Numbered from the stretch's first letter, positions 17,370 to 25,454 are shown. The stretch is DNA of 64,000 bases from Haloarculaceae archaeon H-GB1-1 (GCA_029688825.1 JARUKX010000005.1:62001-126000); one strand, 5' to 3'. Numbers and translations: made by a program. The notes: generated by a model not told the origin, from the sequence alone.

Positions 17370-18437
17370 TCAGTACCAGTCGAGGTCGGCGACGAACGAC
17401 CGGAGCGTCGAGCGCGTGACGTGGGGCATACAGACGACGCGCATCTCGCCCTCGCCGGTACGGGCCAGCCGCCACCCGCGGTCGCGGAGGACGTCGACCA
17501 TCGTCCCCGAGACGTCGGCGGCGACGATGGGGAGTTCGGGGTCGACGACGTCGTAATCTCGCTCGCGGAGTTGCCCGGCCAGCCACTCGGCGTTTCGCTG
17601 CGAGCGACGGTACTGCTCGCGGTAGCCGTCGGGCCAGAGCTGCTCCATGGCGGCGACGGCGCTCGCCACGCCCGCGCCGCTGCGGGTGCCCGTCAGCGTC
17701 ACCTGCGAGGTCGATTCGAGATACGGCGTGTCGATCGCCAGTTCGTCGAGCAGCGAGTCCGACCGTGCGAGCAGCCCGCCGGCGGGGATGGCCGCCTGCC
17801 CCATCTTGTGCGGGTCGACGGTCATCGTGTCCACGCCGGCGTGGCCGAAGTGCCACTCGTGGTCGGTGAAGGGGAGGACGAAGCCACCGAACGCGGCGTC
17901 GACGTGACACAGCGCGTCCGCGTCGTGGGCGAGGTCCGCGAGCGCGGGAATCGGGTCGACGCGTCCGTACTCCGTCGTTCCCGCGACGCCGACCACGAGG
18001 ACGGTGTCGTCGTCGATGGCGGCGTCGACGGCGTCCAGGTCCGCTCGGTAGTCCGACGTGGGAACGGTGCGAAGTTCCACGTCCATGACGTCCGCTGCCT
18101 TCGTGAACGAGAAGTGTGCGCTCTCCGGGACGACCACGTTCGGGTCGTCGGTCGCGGCCCGGTTGCGGGCGATGCGGACGGCCTGGAGGTTCGCCTCCGT
18201 GCCGCCGCTGGCGACGTAGCCCGCTGGGTCGGCCAGTCCGGTGAGATCACCGAGCAGCGAGACGGCTTCGCGTTCCAGGTCGGCGACGGTCCGATAGGTC
18301 TCGGGGTCGCCGGGGTTCGTCGCGAGGAAGCGCTCGGCCGCCTGTCGGGCCGCTGGATGGGGTTCGGTGCACATAGAGGAGAGGACCCGCTCGAAGTCCT
18401 GTGGGTCCATCCGATGGGCGGCCTCAGCCTGACTCAT
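17370..18437 (-). CDS. mfnA: L-aspartate/L-tyrosine decarboxylase, MfnA family
   Basis: A 355-residue PLP-dependent group II decarboxylase. The PLP lysine is Lys211 in VDPHKMGQ; the cofactor-stacking His108 is in [13 protein letters not shown] and the Asp is in CHVDAAFGG. In methanogens MfnA makes tyramine for methanofuran; haloarchaea lack methanofuran, and the homologue is thought to make beta-alanine from aspartate for CoA. That fits the pantoate kinase and phosphopantothenate synthetase genes at 45.6-47.3 kb. Confidence 0.92.
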   Translation of the reverse strand: MSQAEAAHRMDPQDFERVLSSMCTEPHPAARQAAERFLATNPGDPETYRTVADLEREAVSLLGDLTGLADPAGYVASGGTEANLQAVRIARNRAATDDPNVVVPESAHFSFTKAADVMDVELRTVPTSDYRADLDAVDAAIDDDTVLVVGVAGTTEYGRVDPIPALADLAHDADALCHVDAAFGGFVLPFTDHEWHFGHAGVDTMTVDPHKMGQAAIPAGGLLARSDSLLDELAIDTPYLESTSQVTLTGTRSGAGVASAVAAMEQLWPDGYREQYRRSQRNAEWLAGQLRERDYDVVDPELPIVAADVSGTMVDVLRDRGWRLARTGEGEMRVVCMPHVTRSTLRSFVADLDWY

Positions 18438-18460
18438 CGGATTCGACTGCGAGTCTCGGG

Positions 18461-18468
18461 GCTAAAGC
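18461..18468 (-). promoter_or_regulatory. TATA box for mfnA
   Basis: CTTTAGC on the minus strand about 28 nt before the ATG at 18437; predicts a leaderless mRNA. Confidence 0.45.
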
Positions 18469-18495
18469 GGTTGCGCCTACGCGTGGCCTCGTCGG

Positions 18496-19407
18496 TCAGA
18501 CTTCGATGATGTCGTCGTCGCTGTCTTCGGGGACGAGCAACGAGCCGTCGAGGACCGTCACGGCCCGCCCGCCGATGCGGACCTCGCCGGAGACGTCGAC
18601 GCGGACGCGGCCGGGGCGGTCGAGGAAGTGGCCCTGCTCGCAGACGACCTCCTCGATATCGGCGTCCAGCGCGCCCTCGCGGACGAGGTACTCGCTGACC
18701 GCCGCCGACGCCGTGCCCGTGACCGGGTCCTCGGGAACCCCGTCCCGCGGCGCGAACGCGCGCCCGTGGAGGGTCGCCTCGGCGTCCAGCGTGTCGAAGG
18801 TGAACGCGTACACGCCGTCGACGTCGAGGTCCTCGCTCAGGTCGGCGATGGCACCCATGTCCGGGGACGCGTCCCGCAGATGCTCGAAGTAGTTCACCGG
18901 GACGAGGAGGAACGACGCGCCGGCGTCGCCAGTGGACAACGGGAGGTCCGCACCGACGTCGCGGAGCGAAGCCACGTCGACGCCGAGCGCGTCCGCGACC
19001 CGCTCGTGGGTACACTCCGCCGGTCGAATCTCCGGCCTGTTCGGCGTCAGCCAGACGGTGCCGTCCTCGTCGACCGAGAACGCGAGCGTCCCGGTGTTCG
19101 TCTCGACGGTGTGCGCGCCGGTCTCCAGGTCGCCTCGGTCGAAGAGGTGCGCGAAGGTCGCGACGGTCGCGTGTCCACAGAGGTCGACCTCCGTCTCCGG
19201 CGTGAAGTACGAGAGGCGGAACTCGGCCTCGTCGGCCGTGGAGACGAACGCCGTCTCGCTCGCGCCGAGTTCGTTCGCGATCTGCTGGCGCTGCTCGTCG
19301 GTCAGGTCGTCGGCGTCCGGAACGACGCCCGCGGGGTTGCCGGCGAGCGGGTCGTCCGTGAAGGCGTCGACGAGATACGCGGCAATCGTCCGGTCGTCCG
19401 TACTCAT
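18496..19407 (-). CDS. PhzF-family isomerase-like protein
   Basis: A 303-residue protein of the PhzF/diaminopimelate-epimerase fold. The N-terminal signature VDAFTDDPLAGNPAGVV and the catalytic Glu in GASETAFV are present, as are the second-domain motifs LCGHATVATFAHL and EDPVTGTASAAV. Phenazine genes are absent, so the role is an unknown isomerisation. ATG 19407 starts the family consensus; the longer frame runs through the upstream tandem repeats and is not used. Confidence 0.9.
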   Translation of the reverse strand: MSTDDRTIAAYLVDAFTDDPLAGNPAGVVPDADDLTDEQRQQIANELGASETAFVSTADEAEFRLSYFTPETEVDLCGHATVATFAHLFDRGDLETGAHTVETNTGTLAFSVDEDGTVWLTPNRPEIRPAECTHERVADALGVDVASLRDVGADLPLSTGDAGASFLLVPVNYFEHLRDASPDMGAIADLSEDLDVDGVYAFTFDTLDAEATLHGRAFAPRDGVPEDPVTGTASAAVSEYLVREGALDADIEEVVCEQGHFLDRPGRVRVDVSGEVRIGGRAVTVLDGSLLVPEDSDDDIIEV

Positions 19408-19441
19408 TGGTGGGGACAAACGGCGCGGGCCAGATAGGCCT

Positions 19442-19543
19442 ACCGCACACGCACGCTGACTGAGCGTTCGTGACGGCGCACACTCACGCTGAAAAGAGCG
19501 TTCGTGGCAGCGCACACTCACGCTGAAAAGAGCGTTCGTGACG
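19442..19543. repeat. Three tandem copies of a 34-bp unit
   Basis: Units at 19442-19475, 19476-19509 and 19510-19543, with a partial fourth starting at 19544 (GCGCAT). Units two and three are almost identical; unit one has drifted. Each unit holds ACGCT-6 nt-AGCGT (stem) and TCAC/GTGA arms. The array lies between the phzF-like gene and the 3' end of the TrmB gene; a 34-bp period cannot preserve a reading frame, so it is not coding. Confidence 0.85.
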
Positions 19544-19591
19544 GCGCATACGCTCACCGGAAACACGTCCACGCAACCGAGCGACGAACGG

Positions 19592-20422
19592 TCAGTCGTC
19601 GTGGTCCACGGCGGGGTCGACCGCCGGCAAGAGGCCGGTCGAGAGCAACCGGCGAAAGATGACGACGAGCCCGTTGGAGAAGCCGCGACCGAAGATAGCC
19701 TGTTCGTGTGTTCCCGACACCGAGGCGCCGTCGTGTGAAGTGCCGATGAGGATTGCGCTCCGGTCGACCAGGATCAACCGACTGATGGCCTCGGAGGTCC
19801 CGCCATCGTGGTCCGGGTTCAGCCACTCCAGCCCCGAGACGAACACGTCAGCCCCGGGAAGGGATTCACGAATACGGGACTGGAGCGACTCGTCGACGGT
19901 CCCGATGACGACGGAAACGCCTGCGGCAATCCGGTCTCGCAGCGTCTCAGCCAGGTCGTCGGTGAACGCCGCGTCGGTCCCGATGACGAGAACTATCTCG
20001 TCGGTCGCGTTCTCCAGGAGGTCCCGCGACCGATTCCTGATCGCCGTCGACCCGGTGAGCGCCCACACTTCGTGGGTGACTTCCTCGTCGGCCGGTTCGG
20101 CGATATCCACGTTCTCCAGGTGTTTCCGAAGGGTCTCGGCGCGCATCTGGTACTCGTCTCGGAGCGAGGCCACGGCCTCCGTGATAGGGACCGCCCGGAA
20201 GACCTGTGGGTTCGAGTGCTGGGTCTCGACCATGCCCTGCGCTTCCAGCACGCGAATCGCGTCGTAGACCCTCGTCCGGGGCACCTCGGAAATGTCGGCG
20301 ATCTCCTTCGCGGTCGCTTTCGGCACGCGGGTGAGAGCGACGAAGCATTTCGCCTCGTACTCCTTCATCCCGAGTTGCTGTAACAGCTCTATCGCCTGCG
20401 TTTGATGAGAGATTTCTGTCAT
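19592..20422 (-). CDS. TrmB-family transcriptional regulator (paralogue 1)
   Basis: A 276-residue regulator. The N-terminal TrmB winged helix has QLGMKEYEAKCFVALTRVPKAT and SEVPRTRVYDAIRVLEAQGMV; a short helical linker (about residues 80-105) precedes a C-terminal ligand/PLD-like domain (VWALTGSTAIRNRSRDLLENA). Start is ATG 20422; a TTG three codons upstream is less likely. It is a paralogue of, and diverges from, the TrmB gene at 20670, so the shared 247-nt region probably controls both. Confidence 0.9.
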   Translation of the reverse strand: MTEISHQTQAIELLQQLGMKEYEAKCFVALTRVPKATAKEIADISEVPRTRVYDAIRVLEAQGMVETQHSNPQVFRAVPITEAVASLRDEYQMRAETLRKHLENVDIAEPADEEVTHEVWALTGSTAIRNRSRDLLENATDEIVLVIGTDAAFTDDLAETLRDRIAAGVSVVIGTVDESLQSRIRESLPGADVFVSGLEWLNPDHDGGTSEAISRLILVDRSAILIGTSHDGASVSGTHEQAIFGRGFSNGLVVIFRRLLSTGLLPAVDPAVDHDD

Positions 20423-20625
20423 GGGTCCCAACCGAACTATCGGAATGCTGATAGCGTGTAACTTCTACGGGCCGGCCTCCTAAGTCAATTCCTCCTTTCG
20501 GTATAGGGCAGTCCGATCTCGAGACTGTGTTACTCAATTAATCACAGCAAGGTTAAACGGTGGGAGGGAGTACGACCAGGTGGCACGATAATCGGAAGGG
20601 TCCCAACCATTCCCGAGATCGTGTC

Positions 20626-20648
20626 CTGTCACAGGTCACCTGTGACAG
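20626..20648. promoter_or_regulatory. Perfect 11-1-11 inverted repeat, candidate TrmB operator
   Basis: CTGTCACAGGT, one central C, then ACCTGTGACAG: a perfect palindrome of 23 bp ending 21 nt before the ATG at 20670. Its place over the expected transcription start suggests repression. The likely binder is one of the two flanking TrmB regulators; that is inference. Confidence 0.7.
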
Positions 20649-20669
20649 CTTTCGTACTGCGAGGCCACT

Positions 20670-21443
20670 ATGGTAGAAGACTCCCGGGACCATGCGCGGG
20701 TGACCGCTATCGAGCAGTTACGAGCGCTGGGACTGAGCACCTACGCTGCCCGGACGTTCGTCGCGCTGGTGTCGCTCGGTGAGGGCACGGCTCAGGACGT
20801 GAGTCACGTCGCGGACGTACCGCGGACGCGAGTGTACGACGCAGCGGACGAACTCTCCGCTCGCGGACTCCTCGACGTCCGGAAAGGGTCGCCGAAGCGA
20901 TTCTGGCCGGTTTCCTCGGAGACAGCGGAGCGAACGTTTCGTCAGGAGTACAGCCAGCGCGTGGACGAGCTGGTCGACGCGCTGGAGATGTTCGAGCCGG
21001 ACTCGACGTTCGAGGAACAGCGCGGCGTCTGGACGGTGACCGGTCGACCCGCCGTCGAGAACCGGGCAATCGAGTTCATCGAAGAGGCAACGGAGAGCGT
21101 GACCTACATGACGACTTCGGGGTTGCTCGGGTCACGCGAACTCGATGCGCTTCGAGACGCCGCGGACCGAACCGTTGACATCAGACTTGCCGGCGCTTCG
21201 GACGCCGTCGAAACGAACATCCTCGGGGAGGTTCCGAACGCGACGACGTTCGAGTCCATCTGGGACGGGACCAAGACGCCCGCCGGACGGTTACTGCTCG
21301 TCGACGAGACCAGAGCGATGGTCAGCGTGCTCGTCGAGGACGGCGACTGTGGCCGGGAGGAAACGGCTATCTGGGGCGTTGGCGAGACGAACAGCCTGCT
21401 GGTCGTGGTCCGGGCGATGTTCACGTGGCAGTTCGACGACTGA
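20670..21443 (+). CDS. TrmB-family transcriptional regulator (paralogue 2)
   Basis: A 257-residue TrmB protein with the same layout as its divergent neighbour: winged helix (QLRALGLSTYAARTFVALVSL, VADVPRTRVYDAADELSARG), linker, and C-terminal domain (GVWTVTGRPAVENRAIEFIEEA). The shared VPRTRVYDA recognition-helix sequence implies related DNA targets. A perfect palindrome lies immediately upstream, fitting autoregulation. Regulated genes unknown; no transporter sits next to it. Confidence 0.9.
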   Translation: MVEDSRDHARVTAIEQLRALGLSTYAARTFVALVSLGEGTAQDVSHVADVPRTRVYDAADELSARGLLDVRKGSPKRFWPVSSETAERTFRQEYSQRVDELVDALEMFEPDSTFEEQRGVWTVTGRPAVENRAIEFIEEATESVTYMTTSGLLGSRELDALRDAADRTVDIRLAGASDAVETNILGEVPNATTFESIWDGTKTPAGRLLLVDETRAMVSVLVEDGDCGREETAIWGVGETNSLLVVVRAMFTWQFDD

Positions 21444-21514
21444 CGACACTGTCATTCAGGAACTCACAGTCCGTCCCTTCGGGTAGCGACCCGATGTTCG
21501 ACGCAGAGCGTCGG

Positions 21515-21868
21515 TCAGCCGGGCGCGCCACCAGCCTCCATCTCCTCGGTGACCTCCAGGAGTCGTTCGAGTCTATCGCCGCCAGTGTATCTGACTCCCC
21601 GTCGGTCGGCCACGAACTCGACGACGTCGGCGCTGGCGAGCATCGGGAGGTGAACGTGATGCAGTGCCGCCGCGAGATCGTGTTCTGTCGTCCCGCCGTT
21701 GGACTGCATCCGCGGGTGCTCGAGGTGGTCGACCAGGGCCGACCGGGGGACGACGTCGTCGGCGGCGAGCAGATACCGGAGAATCGACCGTCGGTCCCCA
21801 TCGTCGAGGAGCGCCAGCAGTGAGTCAAGCGATGGGGTCGTGGCGCTTTCGCGCGGGAGGGCAGTCAT
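21515..21868 (-). CDS. DUF7344 winged-helix protein
   Basis: A 117-residue haloarchaeal HTH protein: LDSLLALLDDGDRRSILRYL, then EHDLAAALHHVHLPMLASADVV and a short wing. DUF7344 proteins are common small haloarchaeal regulators. It is convergent with the TrmB gene and preceded by an AT-rich stretch (21940-21960) that may contain its promoter. Confidence 0.8.
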   Translation of the reverse strand: MTALPRESATTPSLDSLLALLDDGDRRSILRYLLAADDVVPRSALVDHLEHPRMQSNGGTTEHDLAAALHHVHLPMLASADVVEFVADRRGVRYTGGDRLERLLEVTEEMEAGGAPG

Positions 21869-22013
21869 AGCGGACCACCGTCAATACGGGTTGTACAGGC
21901 GATCATCACCGTCCAATGGAGACCTCTGGAGAAGAAGATGTCTTTTCTCCTATTAATCTACAGTGACACCTCGAGTGACAACCGGTACAGTTTGTGAAAA
22001 CGACGTGGGTGAC

Positions 22014-22208
22014 CTACTCGTCCGGCCGAAAGATATCTTCGATACGACAGTCGAAGTGGGCCGCCAGCGCGAACGCCAGTTCGAGCGACGGGTCGTACCG
22101 GTCGCGCTCGATTGCGTTGATGGTCTGGCGGGTCACGTCGACGGCCATTGCCAGGTCTCCCTGACTGAGGCCGCACTCCTCTCGCCGCCGTGGGAGGTCG
22201 TTCTGCAT
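22014..22208 (-). CDS. Small XRE/Cro-type repressor
   Basis: A 64-residue HTH protein: RREECGLSQGDLAMAVDVTRQTINAIE with the classical Cro/CI helix-turn-helix, then PSLELAFALAAHFDCRIEDIF. This compact form is the usual partner of DUF2178 membrane proteins, whose gene ends two nucleotides upstream. It probably represses the pair from the TTTAC palindromes at 22732-22768. Confidence 0.9.
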   Translation of the reverse strand: MQNDLPRRREECGLSQGDLAMAVDVTRQTINAIERDRYDPSLELAFALAAHFDCRIEDIFRPDE

Positions 22209-22210
22209 GA

Positions 22211-22606
22211 TCAGTGTCGTCGCGACAGGACCATGGCCGTGACGCCGTAGACGACGTAGATGACGGCGACGAACAGCGCGATGGCGGTCGTCGCGGGCCC
22301 CCACGAGAACCGTCCGACAGCGTACAGTGCTGTCAGCGCGGGAAAGACGACGGCGGACCCGACGCCGAACAGCGCCAGCGTGTACGCGCTCGCCTCGCGG
22401 TGTATCGACGCATCTCGCTCGTCGAACAGCGGCCCTCGGTAGCGAGCGGTCACCGCGAGCGCGCCGAGGACGGCGACCACGTAGAGGCCGACGCCGAACA
22501 GTGGTCGGCCGAACCAGGTCAGGCCGCCGAGCGCGAGGCCGGCGAGCATCCAGAGTCCGGCGTACGCCGAGCGATGCGTCGATTCGCGGGTCGACGTCAG
22601 GGTCAT
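22211..22606 (-). CDS. DUF2178-type four-helix membrane protein
   Basis: A 131-residue protein with four hydrophobic helices in two pairs (AGLWMLAGLALGGLTWF, GVGLYVVAVLGALAVTA, ALFGVGSAVVFPALTALY, ATTAIALFVAVIYVVYG). Between the pairs is the conserved DERDASIHREAS loop typical of DUF2178. It precedes an XRE repressor gene by two nucleotides. A GGAGG sequence about 10 nt before ATG 22606 suggests a ribosome-binding site on a leadered transcript. Role unknown. Confidence 0.85.
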   Translation of the reverse strand: MTLTSTRESTHRSAYAGLWMLAGLALGGLTWFGRPLFGVGLYVVAVLGALAVTARYRGPLFDERDASIHREASAYTLALFGVGSAVVFPALTALYAVGRFSWGPATTAIALFVAVIYVVYGVTAMVLSRRH

Positions 22607-22731
22607 CGCCGCTCGCCTCCTCGGGCGACGCGGACACCTGCGCGACCCCGGACGGTCGCACGACGGTCGAGAGCGGTGCAGTTACGGTCGGTTTTCGTTC
22701 GGACGGGAGCGGCCGTTGGAGCGCACATCAT
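22603..22731 (-). CDS. Possible 42-residue leader ORF overlapping DUF2178 start
   Basis: ATG 22731 (followed by a second ATG) opens a 42-codon frame whose TGA overlaps the DUF2178 ATG as ATGA. It begins directly downstream of the operator palindromes. The peptide is Arg-rich (RRATVRGRAGVRVARGGERR at its end) and may be a chance frame, but the exact ATGA coupling is notable. Apart from this and the operator, the 314-nt stretch 22607-22920 holds only promoters. Confidence 0.3.
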   Translation of the reverse strand: MMCAPTAAPVRTKTDRNCTALDRRATVRGRAGVRVARGGERR

Positions 22732-22768
22732 GTGTAAAGCACCCTTTACAGTAAAGTGTACTTTACAC
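22732..22768. promoter_or_regulatory. Nested TTTAC palindromes, candidate XRE operator
   Basis: GTGTAAAG (22732-22739), CTTTACA (22744-22750), and the palindrome GTAAAGT-GT-ACTTTAC (22751-22766), ending CTTTACAC (22761-22768). The outer arms GTGTAAAG/CTTTACAC also pair. Four half-sites in 37 bp lie over the predicted start of the DUF2178/XRE transcript. Confidence 0.7.
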
Positions 22769-22772
22769 CACC

Positions 22773-22778
22773 GTAAAA
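22773..22778 (-). promoter_or_regulatory. TATA-like TTTTAC upstream of DUF2178 transcript
   Basis: TTTTAC on the minus strand just upstream of the palindromes; predicts transcription starting at about 22750, inside the operator. Confidence 0.4.
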
Positions 22779-22920
22779 CGTTTTCCTCTCCCGGTAGTAC
22801 GTTTCACCCACTTCCTCACAATACCGTCAACTTTACTCATACGGTACATATACGTGAAGTCACGCATGAGTCAGCATGCACGGTCCACATGTCAGAGCAC
22901 TACAACGGAGTGGGGGGCAC

Positions 22921-23211
22921 ATGACAGATAACGGCGACGAGAGGGAATCTGTGTACGTCGAGACGGTGGACGCGTGGTCCCACGCCGATCCCCCCAGTTC
23001 AGCACTCGTCGAGAGCGTCGCGTCAGTGAGAGGACGGGAAGTAGAGTCGATCCAACCGCTGTACGAGGTGGTCGATCCGGAAGCGCTCGACGAACTGCTC
23101 ATCGAGTCTGGAGCGCGCGTCACCGAGCCCGTCGAAATCGCCCTCAACTACGACGGGTTCATCGTGAACATCGACAGTTCGGGACGCTTGGAACTCCACC
23201 CCGCCGAGTAG
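22921..23211 (+). CDS. HalOD1 output-domain protein
   Basis: A 96-residue stand-alone HalOD1 domain: SALVESVASVRGREVESIQPLYEVVDPEALDELL and VEIALNYDGFIVNIDSSG are the two family blocks. HalOD1 occurs in haloarchaeal signalling proteins; function of the isolated domain is unknown. ATG 22921 follows a GGGG-rich sequence that may be a ribosome-binding site. A TATA-like ACATATA lies about 70 nt upstream. Confidence 0.85.
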   Translation: MTDNGDERESVYVETVDAWSHADPPSSALVESVASVRGREVESIQPLYEVVDPEALDELLIESGARVTEPVEIALNYDGFIVNIDSSGRLELHPAE

Positions 23212-23215
23212 CCAC

Positions 23216-23248
23216 GGCTCCGAGGTGCGCTCGCACCCTCCGGGAGCC
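23216..23248. terminator. Strong hairpin after the HalOD1 gene
   Basis: GGCTCC-GAGGTGCG pairs with CGCACC-CTC-CGGGAGCC around a tiny loop, with small bulges. It lies 5 nt past the stop codon and 38 nt before the transporter start, and has no T-run. It may terminate or stabilise the short HalOD1 mRNA. Confidence 0.4.
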
Positions 23249-23286
23249 ACCAAGATCGGTCGCTCCAAGTCGAAGAGATTGTACCG

Positions 23287-24264
23287 GTGGCTCGAGAGAC
23301 CACTCTCGTGTCGCTGGCGTCAATCTTCGAATCGGCCATCCTTCCCATCGTCGCCATCGCAGCCGGGGGCTTCGTCCTCGGACGAGTACGCGACGTCGAC
23401 CCGGATCCGCTCAACACGGTCACCGTCTACGTGCTCGTGCCGGCGCTCGTCTTCGACAGCCTCGCGACGACGAGCCTGGACCCGCGAACCCTCGGCAGCA
23501 TCGCAGCCGGCGTCCTCGGGTTCACGCTCGGCATGGTGGTCGTGTCCGAACTCGTCGGGCGTGCGCTCGGAGAGCGCGAGCCACTGCTGAGTGCACTCGT
23601 CCTCGTCGCAGCGTTCTCGAACTCGGGGAACTACGGCGTCCCGCTGTCGTCGTTCGCGTTCGGCGGGACAGGGCGGTCGACCGCGGTCGTCTTCATGACC
23701 GCCCAGGGCGTCCTGCTGTACACACTCGGCGTCTACGTCGCGTCACGAAGCTCCAATCGGGGGCTGGCCAGCGGGCTGAAGCAGGTCTTCACAATCCCGC
23801 TGGTCTACGCCGTGCTGGCCGCTCTCGGCGCTCGGTGGGCGGGCGTCGTCCCCCCGACGAACGGGACCGTGATGTCCGCAATCAGGCTCGTCGGCAACGC
23901 GGCGATTCCGCTCATGCTGTTGATCCTCGGCCTCCAGCTCTCCCGAACGGACTACCGGGCCGCGCTGACGAAGGTCGGGACGCCGACCGCGCTGAAGACG
24001 CTCGTCGCGCCGGTCGTCGGCCTCGGCGTCGCGGTGGCCGTGGGATTCGCGGACCAAACCGTCGCACGGACCTTCGTGCTGGAGACCGCGACGCCGTCGG
24101 CGGTGACGCCGCTCATCCTCCTCGTCGAATTCGGCGACGGCGCGACCGTCGGCGGGCTCTCCATCGCCGAATACGCCAGTACGGTCGTGTTCGTCACGAC
24201 GGTCCTCAGCGTGCCGGTCCTCACGCTACTCATCACCGCGCTAGAGAATGGTCTGCTCGTCTAG
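23287..24264 (+). CDS. AEC-family (auxin efflux carrier-like) transporter
   Basis: A 325-residue polytopic protein with about ten membrane helices. Family features: ILPIVAIAAGGFVLGR at the start, FSNSGNYGVPL after helix 4, and the repeated half with LILGLQLS and the C-terminal TPLILLVEFG. AEC carriers export organic acids, malate or similar anions in prokaryotes. Start is GTG 23287. It may be read through from the HalOD1 gene. Confidence 0.9.
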   Translation: MARETTLVSLASIFESAILPIVAIAAGGFVLGRVRDVDPDPLNTVTVYVLVPALVFDSLATTSLDPRTLGSIAAGVLGFTLGMVVVSELVGRALGEREPLLSALVLVAAFSNSGNYGVPLSSFAFGGTGRSTAVVFMTAQGVLLYTLGVYVASRSSNRGLASGLKQVFTIPLVYAVLAALGARWAGVVPPTNGTVMSAIRLVGNAAIPLMLLILGLQLSRTDYRAALTKVGTPTALKTLVAPVVGLGVAVAVGFADQTVARTFVLETATPSAVTPLILLVEFGDGATVGGLSIAEYASTVVFVTTVLSVPVLTLLITALENGLLV

Positions 24265-24282
24265 TTCGCACCGTCACGAACC

Positions 24283-24390
24283 TTATCGTCGGCCGTCGTC
24301 ACGAACGTATTCGAGCGCCCGGAGATACGCCTCCACGTCGACGCGGTCTTCGGACTCCCGGAGGCGTTCTCTGAGTTTGGTCGGCGTCAT
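24283..24390 (-). CDS. Small 35-residue charged helical protein
   Basis: ATG 24390 to TAA 24283. The peptide begins MTPTKLRERLRESEDRV and continues DVEAYLRALEYVRDDGRR: an amphipathic, well-formed helix pair with good codon use. A TATA box and a perfect inverted repeat sit directly before the ATG, which argues for a real regulated leaderless gene. No family was recognised. Confidence 0.6.
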   Translation of the reverse strand: MTPTKLRERLRESEDRVDVEAYLRALEYVRDDGRR

Positions 24391-24392
24391 GG

Positions 24393-24411
24393 TGTGGTAT
24401 CACATACCACA
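24393..24411. promoter_or_regulatory. Perfect 8-3-8 inverted repeat on the small gene's start
   Basis: TGTGGTAT-CAC-ATACCACA. It ends 2 nt before the ATG of the 35-aa gene (24390) and touches a TATA-like TATTATAA (minus strand, 24411-24419). A repressor bound here would block the promoter. Confidence 0.7.
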
Positions 24412-24497
24412 TTATAATACATTAAGTTTTCGGCGCCTCGAGACCCGTCGCTCACTGACCCGACACGCGAAAATCACTCCCTCACGACCGACTTCGC

Positions 24498-25454
24498 TCA
24501 GTCGGCGATGGCCTCTTCGGACCCCGTCGCCGCAGCCGGGTCCTGAATCCAGAGGTCGCCGAAGCACTCGTCCTGCTGCAGTCGGACCTGCCCCCGATGG
24601 GAGAGAAAGAGCAATCCGAGGAACGTCTCGACGCGAGAGCCGCCAGCGTCCTCGATCTCGCGGTACAGCACTTCCTCGCGGCCGGCGTCGTAGTGCTCCC
24701 GCAGGGCGGCCTCCACGTCGTCGATGATGCTGTCGATGTCCTCCGCGTGGGCCGTCCCCGTCACGTCGGCCTCGGTGGGCTCGTCGTCCATCCGCAGGTC
24801 GTCGCCGCTCCGGTAGTCCAGTTCCTGCATCCCGCGCTGAAAGCCGTGTGGCGAGTCCGTCGTGTCGTAGGTCCGGGACTCCTTCCACCAGGAATCGCGT
24901 TCGGCGTCCCGCAGGTCGCGCACGAGTTCGTCGAGCGTCTGGGGCATGCCGCGGGTCCGCTTGCGCTCCAGTCGCCGGTCCATCTCCTGCTCCAGCGACG
25001 CGAACGGATCCGGCCCGTCGACCGGCTGGTCGTCGGCCAGCGGCTGCTCCCACGGCTCGTCCCACGGTTCCTCCTCGTCGTCGCCCTCGTCGAGCATCGC
25101 GTCGCCCTTCATCCGCAAGAGGACGCTCGCGTAGAACAGCGCCCGACCGGACGTCCGGAGGTCGGCCTCGTCCAGTCGGTTCAGGAACTTGTCCGTCACG
25201 GCCACGATGTCGATGTCCCACGGGTCGATCTCGCCGTCGTCGGCGAGATTCACGAGGACCTCGACGGGTTCGACCTCATCGTCGTCCGCCTCGCTCTCGG
25301 TCGGGGCTTCGTCCACGTCGGGCGTCGAGGACCCGTTCGTCACGGGGTCGCCCGGGGCGGGAACGTCGTCGTCGGCCGACGAGTCCTCGGTCTCGCCCGG
25401 ACGGCTTCGACTATCGTGCCCCGTGATGTTCAGCGGAATGTCGTCGTCAGTCAT
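24498..25454 (-). CDS. scpA: Segregation and condensation protein A (kleisin)
   Basis: A 318-residue kleisin that bridges the two SMC heads. After an acidic, disordered N-terminal 60 residues comes the conserved VEVLVNLADDGEIDPWDIDIVAVTDKFL block and ADLRTSGRALFYASVLLRMK. The C-terminal winged helix is in VETFLGLLFLSHRGQVRLQQDECFGDLWI. Its start overlaps the smc stop by 8 nt, implying translational coupling. Confidence 0.93.
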   Translation of the reverse strand: MTDDDIPLNITGHDSRSRPGETEDSSADDDVPAPGDPVTNGSSTPDVDEAPTESEADDDEVEPVEVLVNLADDGEIDPWDIDIVAVTDKFLNRLDEADLRTSGRALFYASVLLRMKGDAMLDEGDDEEEPWDEPWEQPLADDQPVDGPDPFASLEQEMDRRLERKRTRGMPQTLDELVRDLRDAERDSWWKESRTYDTTDSPHGFQRGMQELDYRSGDDLRMDDEPTEADVTGTAHAEDIDSIIDDVEAALREHYDAGREEVLYREIEDAGGSRVETFLGLLFLSHRGQVRLQQDECFGDLWIQDPAAATGSEEAIAD

